A stretch of 64,000 nt of DNA from Closterium sp. Naga37s-1 (GCA_947471745.1 CANJKZ010000010.1:4459001-4523000), one strand, 5' to 3'; counted from the first letter of the stretch, positions 11,093 through 23,500 are shown. Numbers and translations: made by a program. Notes: generated by a model not told the origin, from the sequence alone.

Positions 11093-12810
11093 ATGGCTGC
11101 CATGGCGACATTGCTTCCCGCACTTAGCTCCGCCGCGGTTTCCGCCAGTTTCTCCACCGTCTCGTCGCGGAGCAAGAGCCTCGCATGTAAGTACCGTAGG
11201 TCTCAGGCCCGTTCACTAATATTTTCAGGCTTAGGCTCCCTGATTAGGGTTAGGGTCAAACTTAGTCTCAGGGGCTTTTGAACCTGAGAGTAGAGTATGT
11301 TTCCTTCATCACCTACGAGAAGCTACGGCTGGTCTGAGGGTTCGCTGCGTGTTGTAAGATTACCGACCTTTAGCATAACTTTCACGCGTGCAAGAAACTT
11401 CGCCAAAGAGTAGTGTGCGAATGGCATTATCTAGCATGCGCCTTGACCCTGGTAGAGCTTCTCCTAGGCAGCACAGGTTGCAAAAATGAGCCTGGACGGA
11501 ACTGCTAGCTCTTTTGCAGCTCTTCGGAATGGCGGTGCAGGTGAAGGGGCAGACATTGAAGTGTGGGAGTAGAGAAGATAAAGCGGTGTAGCAATGGTAA
11601 ATCGCGCTCGACCTGTGCGTGCTTAGTTCGAGTTGTGCGTGTTCAGCTCTCGCGTCGCGACTGCGTCGGAGACGTCTAGAAGAATCGTGTATTGAGCTGG
11701 ACCTACTTAGCTCGTCCGCCTGGTTTTGAGACGTCTCAAAAGTCGTCTAGGGAATCGGGGCCTGTACTGAACCCACTTACCGGTGCCTCATCCGCCTGGT
11801 TCACTCATCTGTCTGGCTCATCCCGCGTACTTCATTTCACACCTCCATGTAACCCGCCCGGTCCCTTCATCGGACTTCGTCGATCTTTGTCAACCACCCG
11901 TATTGCTAGTCGGAATGCGCGAAGCACTCTTGAGTCGAAGTGACTCCATCACTCTGACTCATTCCGTCCCTCTGTCCTTCCGCTGTCCTCCACTGTCCCT
12001 CCTTTCCCTCCCTTCGCATCCCTCAGTCCTTTCTCTCTCTTCCCCCCCCCCTCGATATAACGCATTCTTCATGCGTCCCTTTCCCCCTCCCTCCCCTTTT
12101 AACCAAACACTTCAAGTCGTTTCACCTAACCCTGGTCTCCCAGTCTCGCATTCCCTACCTTCCGCATTCCGCATTCTCACCCTCCCTTCCGGCAATCCCA
12201 AGTGTCTCTGCGCTCCATTCGCCTCGCCCCAAGCCTCTTGCCTCTATTCCGTCACCTTTCCCGTGCCCTTTTCCCTTCCCCGCTTCTTCCCCCAACTCCC
12301 CCCTCCCCCCCCCCCCGCTCTCTCCTCCCGCCATTCCCCCTCCCCTCTTTTCACCCACCCTGGCGAACCCCTCACTTTCTCCATGCGCTCTCTCCGCCTC
12401 GTTGTCCCCCAGGCCGCATGCTGCTGTGCCTTTACTTCCCCCTCACCTTGCCACTTTCCTTTCCCGTTCCTCATTCTCCTTCATCTCTCCCCCTCCTCCC
12501 CCCCCGCACCCCCCCCACCCCCCCCCCCCCCCCCTCCTCTTTTCCCCCAGGCGAGCCCCTCACTTTCTCCATGCGCTCACTCCGCCTCGCCGTCCCCCAG
12601 GCCGCCGCCACCACCGCACCAGTGGTCGAGCTGGCAGCTGACGTGGCGGAGGCCACGTCAGCAGTGGAGGAGCTGCCGCTACAGTCAGCAGAGGACATCA
12701 AGGCGGCGCGGAAGGAGGAGCAGCGGCGCAAGCGATTGGTGCAGAAGAGGAAGCTGAGGAAGAAGGGCAGATGGCCGCCCTCCAAGATGAAGCAGCACCA
12801 GAATGTGTAA
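11093..12810 (+). CDS. PSRP5: Plastid-specific 50S ribosomal protein 5 (PSRP5/cL38)
   Basis: Nuclear-encoded small component of the plastid large ribosomal subunit. Exon 1, 11093-11186, gives a Ser/Ala-rich transit-peptide-like N-terminus (MAAMATLLPALSSAAVSASF). Exon 2, 12551-12810, starts after a pyrimidine-rich tract and cag and ends with the family's basic tail, RKKGRWPPSKMK, followed by a few residues. The phases match (1 + 2 nt) and give about 117 residues. The 1.36-kb intron holds decoy copies of the exon 2 start and a perfect palindrome. Identity rests on the conserved C-terminus, recognised from land-plant PSRP5; the choice of exon 1 is an inference. Confidence 0.75.
11724..11741. repeat. 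Perfect 18-bp palindrome TTTTGAGACGTCTCAAAA
   Basis: Same layout as the TTTTGAGGCGCCTCAAAA palindromes at 3875-4192, with the central GGCGCC replaced by GACGTC. Imperfect relatives occur at about 6821 (TTGAGGCGTCTCAG), 11670 (GGAGACGTCTAG), 15586 (TAAGACGTCTCAA) and 44022 (TTGAGGCGCCTCA, inside an ORF). Confidence 0.85.
12195..12424 (+). repeat. Decoy copies of the PSRP5 exon 2 start
   Basis: At about 12363-12424 the text for GEPLTFSMRSLRL plus downstream valine-proline codons is repeated, with a few changes, 185 bp before the real exon; a more diverged copy (SLRSIRLAPS) lies near 12200. The spacers are pyrimidine-rich, including a long C run just before 12541. Confidence 0.7.
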
Positions 12811-13242
12811 CGCTGTTATGATGTAACAGAACGCTCGTATGATAACAGTTATAGATAATGGTGTAACCAAGATGTGCAAAAAGTGCTGCTTTGTGTGCAA
12901 ATTGTTATACAGTGCATGCTGCTGACGAACCAAATGCTTGAAGATACCGTATAAGGTGCTGCCTGGGTGCTGTAGAAGCGGATCTGACAAACCACATGCT
13001 CCGCACTTGCTGAGTGCTGCTGGCAACAGCAGAGAATATTGTACCATACGGCATGTTGCAGAAGAGGGACAAAGCTGAGAAAAAAAGGGCACAACAACAT
13101 AGTAGTAAAAGATGCATGCAACCCTGTGATGTGACACATGCAAGCAAATCATGTGACACCAAATTCAGTAAATGTAATAAATAGGCATGCAGTTGCAAAG
13201 CAATGCAAGGTACAGTAACATTCAGCATGTGCCTACATGGCA
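12811..13242. other. Convergent intergenic region between PSRP5 and SLC38-like genes
   Basis: AT-richer than its surroundings, with no coding signal seen. It must hold the 3' ends of both genes, which converge here. Confidence 0.5.
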
Positions 13243-16200
13243 TCAAGGCATGCCAGAGTTCAAGAGCACAACAACATTAACAACAATACCAATAATACCC
13301 ACAGCTACACCCACCAACACCAGCAACCATGCCACCACTGTATCAGACACTGATACAGTCCCTCCCTTGGCCCTTAAAGCCACAAGCCCGGGGAAAACAA
13401 ACCCTATAATAACCGCTGCGGTACAGCCCATAAACTGGAACACTATCCAGATATCCGGCACCAGCACCGCGCCACAGAAGGCTAAAACGAGGAGGAACAC
13501 TGTAAGGAGTACGAAACGGACTTGACGCCAAAAACGCCGCCTTTTTGTTGCCTTTTCTTCTGCCCGTCGAAGCTCTTCAAGCCTTGCTTCCTCGTCCTCC
13601 TCTTCCTCTTCCCCTTCCTCCCCTTCCTCCTCGTCCTCCTCCGTCTCCTCCCCGTCCCTCTCTTCTCCCACCTCCTCATCTCCTACCTCCTCCGCTCCAT
13701 CCTCATTCCCATCCACTTGAATATATTCCAGGGAATTTACCCTCGTCCTCTCCTTTGTCTGCCCGCTGCTGAAACCAGCTTCCCCATTTACAGCTTCAGA
13801 TTTGCCATTGCTTGTGGTTCTTCCCTCGTCCCTCTCTCCTCTCCCTTTCCTTCCCAGACAAGCCGACAGCAGCGACGCCACAACCAGCCGCAGCTGAAAC
13901 AGCGCCAGCGGCAGCGAAAGCACTCTGGAAATCGCATACCCCACCTTCACCCCCTGCCCCAGCGCAACCGCATGAGCCGCAATCACGGGGCTCATTCCTG
14001 GAACGACATCCAAGCTTGTGTCGAAATCGTAGAGCACGTCTGTGTGTACATCAGAGCCGAAGAGCACGAGGCCGAAAATGCCGACTGCGAGGTAGACGAG
14101 GGTGGTGATGATGACCGAGCAGCGCACGACCGTGCGCATGCGGGGGAGGGAGCGGTCCCTTAGCTCCCTGTAAATAGGGGTCACTGGTGGGATGGAATGG
14201 AAAGGTACAGTATAGATATTTGGCCATGGGAGGTAGACGAGGGTGGTGATGATGACCGAGCAGCGCATGCGCATGCAGGGGAGAGAGCGGTCCCTGAGTT
14301 CCCTGTAAAGCGGGGTCACTGGTAAGGTGGGGTGGAAAGGAACGGTAAAGTTAGACGGCTATGGGAGGTAGACGAGGGTGGTGATGATGACAGAGCAGCG
14401 CACGACCGTGCGCATGCAGGGGAGGGAACGGTCCCTTAGCTACCTGTAAATAGGGGTCACTGGTGGGATGGAATGGAAAGGTACAGTATAGATATTTGGC
14501 CATGGGAGGTAGACGAGGGTGGTGATGATGACCGAGCAGCGCATGCGCATGCAGGGGAGAGAGCGGTCCCTGAGTTCCCTGTAAAGCGGGGTCACTGGTA
14601 AGGTGGGGTGGAAAGGAACGGTAAAGTTAGACGGCTATGGGAGGTAGACGAGGGTGGTGATGATGACAGAGCAGCGCACGATGGTGCGCATTCGGGGGAG
14701 AGAGCGATCCCTCAACTCCCTGTGTATAGGGGTCACTGGCAGAGAGGATGGAAAAAGGGATGTGGCGGGTGGGAAGGAGGAGCAAGATGAGGTGATGATG
14801 ACAAATCAGCGGACGACGGTTCGCATGCGGGGGAGCGAGCGGAAATCATGAAGCATGGATGTGACTTATACAGTATACTTGCTAAAAAGAACTTAATGGG
14901 ATCCATCTTGCTTGCTGTCGTTGAGACTAGAGAGGCGCACTCACCGTTGAAATGACATGTGAAGATGTTTGTGACGACGTTGATGACGCTGAAAACAGCA
15001 AGGGCGTGACCACTTACTCATGCTCTTTAAAGAAGAACTTGATACAATCCATCGTACCATTGAAATGGCAAATGAATGAGTTTGTGACGACGTTGATGAT
15101 GCTGAAAACACCAAGGGCATAACCATTTACTTGTACTCTCTGAAGCAGAACTCGACAGAATCCATCGTTCTCACCATTGAAATGGCATATGAAGGCGTTG
15201 GTGACGACGTTGATGACGCTGAAAACGGCAAGGGCATTGCCAGACGTGGCAAAGAGAGGTGGCATGGTGGCAGCACCAGCTGCAATCTTCCCTCCAGACA
15301 GCAGCAGCACGAGCAGCACGAAGGCAATTGCCAGGGCCACTGATATCTTGCTCGCGACCTTCATGGACCCTGATTGATAGGAAGGAAATGAAGAGGAGCG
15401 AAAAGAGGGATCGAGAGGGAGGCGGAGAGGAACCAAACGATGGGAAGGGAGAGGGGGGTGGGGTGGGAGGGGGCTAAAAAGGAGTTGGAACGAAAAGAGG
15501 GATCAGGATAATGGGGGAGAGGAACCAAACAATGGGGACGGGGAGGGGGGGGGGGTGGGAGATGACTAACAAGGAGTTGTTTCTAAGACGTCTCAACAAC
15601 CATATATTATTGAATGGAAAGGAAGAGAAAACAAAAGAGGGATCGAGAGCGTGGCAGAGAGGACCCAAACGATGGGGAAGGGGAGGGAGGGCTAACAAGG
15701 GGTTGGGTTCAAGGAGCAAGACGGAGAGAGATGGTAGTAAAGCAATCATGAAACACGGAATATGGGACATGTCACACAACACGGAACATGACATTGCGAC
15801 ATTGGACGTCTATGTATCAACAATCAGTGTCAAGCACATTCTGAATGCAAGACTTACCGAGTCTGTCTTGTAGGCAGAGAGGCAGAATAAGGAGAATGAC
15901 TATAGAGAGGATAGACTTTCTGGCCACGTCTGGGGACAAGTGCAGCTGATCCAGTGGCAGAACGCCAGGTCCTGTTGCGCTGCCTACAAGCACATCCCCT
16001 GCAGTCACACATGGGAAATGAACATGGAAGTAGGGAGGGAAAACGGGAAGTAGGAAGGGAAAACGGCAAGTAGAATACGAGAGTGTGTATTTTATCAAGG
16101 ATAATAATTCACAACAGCATATGGATGCCTATGCAGCTTCGGCAGTAACATTGGTGACGTCCACAGGAAGGGCAGATGAGAATGTGTGGTACAAACAAGA

Positions 16201-17769
16201 GTCACAAAACCTTGATGAGAATTGTAGTGTAATCGATAGGAATGAATGGAAGTTGTGAATGAGATATCAAACAACACTATTGGAAATTTTGTTTCAGTGC
16301 TCCAATTTACAATTAGCATTGGAACAAGGAGTGAAACCCTCACTCACCGATGATATCAAGGAACACCATCATGAGACCAAGGTTGTTGACGACAACGAAC
16401 GACACCTTTTCTGATGCTCCTGAAAATGCTTAACACTCACCGATAATATCAAGGAACACCATCATGTCATGAGGCCCAAGTTGTTGACAACAATCACCAC
16501 CTGCAGCACCAGCCGTCCTGCGCTTCCCAGAGCCGTAGCCACCGTGTGGTTATAACTCAGCTTCTCCTCATCCCACATGCCGAAACTGCGGCTGCCAAAC
16601 ACCTTTTAGGCCGCTAAAAGTGTGATACACTCACCAATAATATCAAGAAACACCATCATGAGGCCGAGGTTGTTGACAACAATGGACAACTGCAGCACCA
16701 GCCGTCCCGTGCTTCCCAGAGCCGTAGCCACAGTGTGGTTATAACTCAGCTTCTCCTCATCCCGCATACTGAAACTGCGGCTGCCAACACCGCTGAAATT
16801 CCCTCCATTGCTAGCGTTTGCTTTTCTTCCCAGCTCTCTGGGATTGCCGTCTCTGCCTCTTCCTGCTGCTCCCGCGGCGTCATTTGACGTGTCAGATTTC
16901 CGAAACCGCGAAGGGTCCTCAGAAGAGGATGGAGAAGCAGCAGCAGCGGCGACGGTACAGCGAACCATGGCCATGACGGATCCATAGGTTAATAACGCCA
17001 CGAAGATAAGCGCTGCACTCCCGGTCACGACTCCTAGGACGTTCATAGCTGCAGGCAATGCCATCATGCCCGCGCCAATCATCGTGTTCGAGAGATTAAA
17101 TATAGAACTCTTTAAGGACGTGGTTCCGTCCTCACGAGCTCGAGTAACCACGCGCGCTAGCGATGGAGGCGGAGGCTGGGACGGAAGGGGCGGCTCGGAC
17201 GGCGGGGAGGGCGGCGGGGATGGCGTTTCCCTCTCAGGCAACCCATGAGTTGACTCAAACGACTCTTTTCCTTCTTCCTCGTCGGGCAGAAAAGGAACCT
17301 TTTCGTGAAGCGACGCGAGGGAGCCGAAAGGTGAGGGTGATCGCTGGACATGGGGCCGGCGACCGGGAGGAATCGCTCGATTTCCGGGAAAGGGGACTTG
17401 AGGGGGTCCTGTACGCCGAGCATGCTGATTACTGACGGTCGGAGCAGCACCAGGCCTAGACCCAGGTCTAGTTCCCCTTCCCGGGAGGACAATGTAGGGG
17501 TTGACTCCAGGAGCTCGGCCAGGAACAGGAACGGCTCCATCCTCGATATAATCGGACTCTCTGTCCGATGGTGGGAGGCCGGTGAGAGAAGATCCGATGG
17601 CAGTTTGCGGGGATGGTGACGGCGATGGCTGGCTAGGACGATAGGGAAGCCCGTAGAAGAAATCTAACGGGCTTCGGCCGCTTAGAAGGGGTTCGGTTAT
17701 GGGTAAGGAACCGACTAGGTCTTCGAAAGAGCCACGGAACCGGCTGATGCCAGTGCGGTTGTTCGCCAT
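13243..17769 (-). CDS. SLC38/AVT6-type amino-acid transporter
   Basis: Membrane amino-acid/proton or sodium symporter of the AAAP superfamily. Exons on the minus strand: 17769-16635, 15998-15858, 15369-15175 and 14183-13243; phases agree and give about 803 residues. Exon 1 has a long Pro-rich cytosolic N-terminus, then the family signature SSIFNLSNTMIGAGMMALPA. Next come DIIGDVLVG, a VASKISVALAIAF helix, ICHFNVTPIYREL and C-terminal helices. Family members are usually 430-500 residues; the excess is the roughly 220-residue N-terminus and a highly acidic Glu-rich insert of about 100 residues in the loop before the last three helices. Several exon edges are copied within introns. The substrate cannot be told from sequence. 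An unrelated AAAP subfamily is the main alternative. Confidence 0.75.
14184..14850 (-). repeat. Tandem copies of the SLC38 fourth-exon start
   Basis: The exon start encoding VTPIYRELRDRSLPRMRT, with its cag acceptor, recurs upstream of the used copy at about 14237-14313, 14370-14456, 14513-14596, 14650-14738 and, partially, 14790-14850. Two of these pairs form a 276-bp higher-order repeat (for example gatggaatgg at 14191 and 14467). Confidence 0.82.
14940..15174 (-). repeat. Copies of the SLC38 third-exon end
   Basis: Beyond the donor at 15174, the exon end encoding VFSVINVVTNAFICHFN is repeated at about 15057-15115 and 14948-14998. The copies carry donor-like gtaaat and gtaagt a little further on, after GFCRVLLQRVQ or CIKFFFKEHE. 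Confidence 0.78.
15380..15720. repeat. Three imperfect copies of a roughly 120-bp G-rich block in an SLC38 intron
   Basis: Blocks with gaggaaccaaacgatggg and a following G-rich run occur near 15428, 15520 and 15660. The middle block carries the TAAGACGTCTCAA palindrome relative. No coding potential. Confidence 0.65.
16338..16605 (-). repeat. Copies of the SLC38 first-exon end
   Basis: Downstream of the exon 1 donor (16634), two more copies of its end lie at about 16445-16605 (long, with a 5-bp insertion in the catcatgag text) and 16348-16400 (short). Both keep a GTGAGT donor immediately after the GATATT/GATAAT-type codons for DII. Confidence 0.82.
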
Positions 17770-19717
17770 TTCGGAGATTTGTTTTGCCCTTTTTATTGTT
17801 TAATAAAAAACAGAACGGCGAAGGTGGTCGGAAGAGAGTGAAGAAGACTCTCTTACAGTATTGTTAGGCAGCTCAATGGAGCCCCTGTAAACTGGAGCTA
17901 CAGCTCTAGGAAGCCATAGCTCTAAAGAAGGGAAGCGAGCAGCATTGGGAGAATGCCAAATTTGTGTGGAAGTGGAAGAACAATTGAAGAAGCATGTCCC
18001 ATCCCGATGCAGTTGATCGGAGGGGGAATTTGGGGTATTCTCGATGGATGGAAAACGGGCTTCTCTGTGGGGAGCACAAATATATATATACATGTTCAAT
18101 TAGCTAACTTGCCGTGTAGGAGAAATACCACGAGGAGCGCCATTCAGCGTTCTCAAATAGGTTGGGTATTGATGAATTTGGTTTCACTTCAACAGGGAAA
18201 ACTCTTGGGGTGACTTCAGCATGATATACCTCAACGCGTGCATTCCCCGCCCGTTTTCGCCGCACAGAACCGACAGGGTTCCATTTCAGCTCGCCGTCCG
18301 ACCGTCGGAAATTGTATGGCAGACTGGGGCACGGAGCCCTAGGGAACGCCGAACGACCGTCGACATTCCCGTGGGCTGAGAAATACCCACAGATTATATC
18401 TCAACGCGTGGCGAGTTGCCAGCAGGACACGTCGACCGCGGATGCACGACACGCGGCGGGTTACGGACGACCTGGATTATGTCCGACCTCCCTCGAATGT
18501 CGGCGTCCACACTGGCGTCCACGCGTCACCCGACCACGCCTCAAGCGTCGCGCGGGAAAGAACGCGCGGGCCGTGAGAATGTCGGTGCGTGACACGCGGC
18601 GTCAATCGGCGTCACGGGGTAAGTCTACGTGGAAGAAATTGGCGGTCAAATTGAGCGCTGAAGAGGAACAGGTGGGCACCGAAATGTCGGCGAGCATCGA
18701 CCGGCGAGGCAGGGTCCAGGTGTCGAGCATCGGCGGCCTGGCATGTGCACAGGAATCAGATGTGGGGGCAGGATAAATGTCGGCGCCGGACACGTGGCGT
18801 ACATCGAACGGCGATGCCGGGTCCAAGTGTCGAACATCGGAGGACTATTTCTTGCGCGGGAAAACAGAACCCGCGGTGTCCGCAAAGTCGGCGTCAAAGT
18901 ATCTCGTGATGCCAATCACCGGTGGCACGAGTGCGCCATGAATGGACTCTGGACCAATGCCACAAGCCTCGGCGCGCCTTGTATTGCTGCCGTGGCATGC
19001 CTTACGAAACACCTTCATGGACAGTCACGGCGACGTTGTAGTGGCCATGCGAGAGCCGTGGCACGTCGGAGAATGCGCCGCCTCGCGTGGACAGCGGCAT
19101 GAATGCCAAGTGTACAGAACCTTGCCTGCACGGTGGCATGTGCCGAGCCGCGCACGTCCATGACCTCTCCGGAGCCAAGCTGCCACTAGCCATTTTTCCT
19201 ACTCCCACTTCCTTTCGTCACTTCTTACGCCTGCGCTCTCACACTTAGTTTTTTTCCACCAGGACACGCTCTGCGGAGAACACCGCGGCTCCGGCGTCTG
19301 ACGCCGACCAACAGGTGAGACCGATTATCAGGGCATTGTGTTTCGTTGGTCGTAGCAGCCGATTTCACAGTTTCATCGCCCGTTTTAAACGGGAGGCACA
19401 ATCGGCCAGATTTGTGGAGAAAGGCCGAGACTGGTTTAGGGTTGCGCTGTGCGTGGTCGGCGACCGGCCTGGTGCAACGCCGCCGGAAACAAACCCACCT
19501 GAGGGGGACATCGCCGCGCAGTTGGCGCAAGCTTCTCTCGCCGCCCGCTTAGAGACAGACACTAGGGTCACTAGGTCACTAGAAGCGAACACAACGCAGC
19601 AACAGTACGCCGCCGCCGTTACCCAATACCGCCATTTTATGCCCGACCCGCCGACCAACTCGCCGGCTGGCCCTCAGTAGACAACAAGCGCTGTTAGGAC
19701 ATACGGCCGAGGCCAAC
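17770..19717. other. SLC38 promoter side, then GTCGGCG-rich flank of the recombinase element
   Basis: 17770-18235 shows no gene. From about 18240 the composition becomes GC-rich and GTCGG/ACGCGGCG motifs abound. A block of about 45 bp around gggtccaggtgtcgagcatc at 18711-18735 recurs with changes at 18829-18845. A reading frame at 19315-19680 looks coding at its end (LAQASLAARLETDTRVTRS) and could be the broken N-terminus of the recombinase gene, one frameshift away from it. Confidence 0.45.
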
Positions 19718-19800
19718 ATGTCGGACTACGTTCCGCTGGCAGCCCAGGCGCGGGTGAACCTGACCGTTGACGCCACAACGCCGGCCGGCGTCCGCCCCAC

Positions 19801-20573
19801 CACCATTCCGGCAGTGACGCTGCGTCTGATTTACGATCTAGATGTGTTGGCTAAAATTCCCGTCGACCCTGACATTCCGCCGCCACCTGTAGGCGACCCC
19901 CAAAAGCGACGTCCTAGCCAGCCGGAGGAGGACTCTTCGTCTAACGATGAGGAGGAGGAACCCCAGCCCGGCCCGGGACCTAGACGCCAATGTCGGCCGC
20001 TCACTCGAGCCGAGAGGGATCGAAGAGAGATAGAGGAGGCGTTGGCCGAGTACGAACTCGAGGATAGGCTGAACGTGAGCGTCCCGCGAGGAGAGTTTAC
20101 GGCGGCTGAGTTTGTGGTCGAGGATCTGAAGAACAGCGACATCGAAGTGCTGATAGCCAATGCCCTTCGCCACACGGAGACGCTCGAGGAAGGGTCGTCG
20201 CTGCGGGAGTACATATCGTGGATACTAGACTACAAGCGGTGGGCGGTGGATGCTCTTCCGTCAGAAGGTGACGACCTGGAGCCGGGGTCCATACTCACTG
20301 ACAAGGACGAAATCGGCAAGCACATCGGCGATGATTTGGGCGAACGTTGGCACACCGCCCCGCGCCAGTTCATCTGGTTGCACGGCCCGAGGACCAACGA
20401 GCCTCGAATTCGCGCTTACGTCTTGTTCAGAGCGCGAGAGACCCTCATCGAGGCAATGAGGAGCGAAGAGGGCAACACCGCCATGCGCACGCAGCCGATC
20501 AAGCCTTGCACGGTCAACATGCTACTCGGCCGCATCAAGGCCCTTCAGATGGCGGCCAAGATAGAGGCGACCC
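19801..20573 (+). repeat. 773-bp direct repeat, left copy
   Basis: Nearly identical to 24059-24831 at a constant offset of 4,258 bp. At least five substitutions are visible, four or five of them changing an amino acid (for example Asn/Ser, Tyr/Asp, Val/Ala, Thr/Ser, Tyr/His). Right edge is at the copia junction. Confidence 0.9.
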
Positions 20574-23500
20574 AGTGAAGCCAGGTGGGCGGCGCAGCCA
20601 GATCTCCTCGTGCAGGCTGCCCTGCAGGAAAGCTGTGCTGAAGTCAAGAGAGTGAAGCTCGTAGTCGCGCTGAGCGGCTATGTGCAGCAGCACCCGAAGA
20701 GTGGTCATCTTCGGGGTGGGAGAGAAGGTCTGAAAGTAGTCAACTCCTTGCCGCTGACTGAAGCCTCGAGCCACGTAACGCGCCTTGAAGACAGGCGGAG
20801 AACCCGGCGGCCGCTTCACCCTGAAAATCCACATGCCACTGACGATGTTCGCCCCAGGTGGGGGAACCTCGTCGACGTAAGTGCCTGTGGACTTCCAGGA
20901 AGCCATCTCTGCGTCCATGGTTGACTGCCACTGTGAGGAGTAGGGACCCTCGATCGCCTCAGCGTACGATCGAGGAGTCGGGATGTCTGGTGCATCCGGG
21001 TCTCCCTCAGGGGCAATCAGCGTGGACACGAGATGAGGCAAAGCAGCAGCAAAACACTGGAACTCCTCCTGCCTGTCCTCAAGGACGTCCGTGCTAAGAG
21101 CACACTCACCCCCGACGGACGGAGGACAGACAGACTCAGACTCAGCAACAAGACTAGCAGCGTAGTCTAGACGACAGCGAGCAGCTAAGTCGACAAGCTC
21201 AGCAACCAAGGCAGACGCAGCAGTGGACTCAAAGGAAGGGTCAGTGACAACAGTAGCCAGGAGACGCGTGACAGTAGGACTGGCAGCACGAAGAGAGTCA
21301 GACTCCGGGTCAGCAAGGACAGGAAGAGAGGACTCTGGAGGAGACGGCAACGGGACACGCAGAGGAGCAGTGGAAGGATGCAATGCCATCTGGTGTGTGC
21401 CTGGGACCGCAGGAGGACGCGGACGCGGAGCACGACTACTAGTGCGAGCAGCACGAACAGGCGACGCAGGACGAGACGCAGGCTCACGACGCTCAGCAAG
21501 ACCTCCAGTAGGACCAGTGTAGGGAGAAGGAGCAGGCAGGGGGGAGGCGGGCTGTAACTGTGACCGCGACTGGACAGGCCGTGGACACTCTAAGGGAGGA
21601 GCAGGACCAGTAGAGGGCGTGAGACCAAGAACCTGCTCAAGGAGCGGAACGAAGTACGGCCGCGGCCGCGCAGCGCCTCCAGAACCAGTAGGGACAGCAC
21701 CAGTACCCCCAGCGGCAGCACCAGCGCCAGCAGCACCTCCAGCTCCAACAGCGCCAACTCCAGCACCCTCAGAAGTACCAGCGCCAGTAGCACCTCCAGC
21801 GCCAACACCCCCAGCTGCTCCAGCTCCAGCAGCTCCAGCTCCAGCAGGACCGTCAGCTCCAGTACCGCCAGCAGCTCCAGCAGTACCTCCAGCAGGACCA
21901 ACTCCAGTAGCCCCAGCAGCACCCCAAGTCCCAGCAGCTCCAGTACCGCCAGTACGAGCACCTCCAGGACCAGTAGCAACAGTAGCACCTCCAGCTCCAG
22001 CAGCACGGCTCCAGCGCCGGGCAAACCACTCGCGCAGCTCCTGCGAAGAGGGTGGCTCCCGCCTCGACGAAGCACCGCCAGAGGCCACACGAGCAGACCC
22101 AGCACCCCCAGGCTCCGCACCCCCAGGCTCCGCACCCCCAGGCTCCGCACCCCCAGGCTCAGCACCCCCAGGCTCCGCACCCCCAGGCTCAGCACCCCCA
22201 GACCCGGCACCCGCAGGCTCAGCACCCCTAGACTCAGCACCCCCAGGCTCCGCACCCCCAGGCTCAGCACCCCCAGACCCGGCACCCGCAGGCTCAGCAC
22301 CCCTAGTAGCACCAGAGTCAACAGCTACCTCGACAGGCTCGACTGCGTCTACCTGGGACACACCTGACGGGGCAGGACCCTGAGGGGGGAGAGGGTCTAC
22401 CGGGGGAGGACCTGGTGCAAGGAAGAGCGGCGGCGGGGGGAGGGGCGCTGTGCAGTAGGGGAAGAGACGGTAGTAAGGCACCGACTCGTCAAAGGTGACG
22501 TCCTGGGAGGACGGAACACGGCGCGAGGTGGGGTGGTAAAACTGCCAACCAGGCGCGTCAGGGGGGAAGCCAAGGAAGACGCAGGGAACAGCACGGGGGG
22601 ACAGCTTGTCCGCAGACAAGTCGCGGACAAACGCCCGAGATCCCCAGACACGAAACGCAGACGCATCGCCAACCTTCCCCGTCCACCGCAAGGTGGGGGA
22701 GGTCTCTGGCAAGGAGACCCGGGGCTGAAGGTTGAGCTGATGTGCTGCGTACTGAACCGCAAACGGCCACAGAAAATGGGGAGCAGCCGCATGGATCATG
22801 GACGTACGAGCGACGTCCATGACCATGCCAATGCGGCGCTCAGCAATCCCATTTTGCTGTGGAGAGGCCAGAAGCGTGAAGGTCTGGCGGATGCCCTGTG
22901 CACGACAGAAGGCTCCCAGACGGGCAGAGGAAAACTCCCCGCCTCTGTCAAAGTGCAGACGCAGAACAGGAAAGTCCGAGCCGAAACTCTCTCTGAGCTG
23001 GAGACGAGCCGCGCGGATCCAGTCGATCAACACCTCAGTGACGTCACCGTTGCTGCGCAAGGGGAACACCGTGGTGTAACGCGAGTAGTCGTCAACCACC
23101 AACAGGAAGTAACGCTCGTGATCCTGGCCACGGACGCGGGCGGGGCCCCACACGTCCATGTGAAGAGTCTGCAGGGGAGCCTCTGTCGGAGGAAACTCGG
23201 AGGAGTGAGGGGCGGCGCGCTGCCGCCCCTCGACGCAGGGAACGCAGGTAGGGGCAGGCCCCGGAGGGAGGGGAGGGAGGGACCGGGGGAGACCAGAGAC
23301 AAGGACACGGGAGGCCATGCCTCGGAGACGAGGCAGGGAGGGGTGGCCAAGGCGGTGGTGCCAAAGGAGAGTCTGGTGGGACAGGAGACGACACGAGCAG
23401 GGAGCAGACTCAGGACCAGACCTGGAAGCTGCAGCAAACACCTGACTCGACGCAGCTACCTGACCTGACTCAGCAACCGGAGGAGACTCAGTAGTCAGTG

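Noticed and set aside
22533-23468. Plus-strand open frame of 311 codons opposite copia
   Set aside because: It is the reverse complement of the copia integrase and RT region, which has clear domains on the minus strand.
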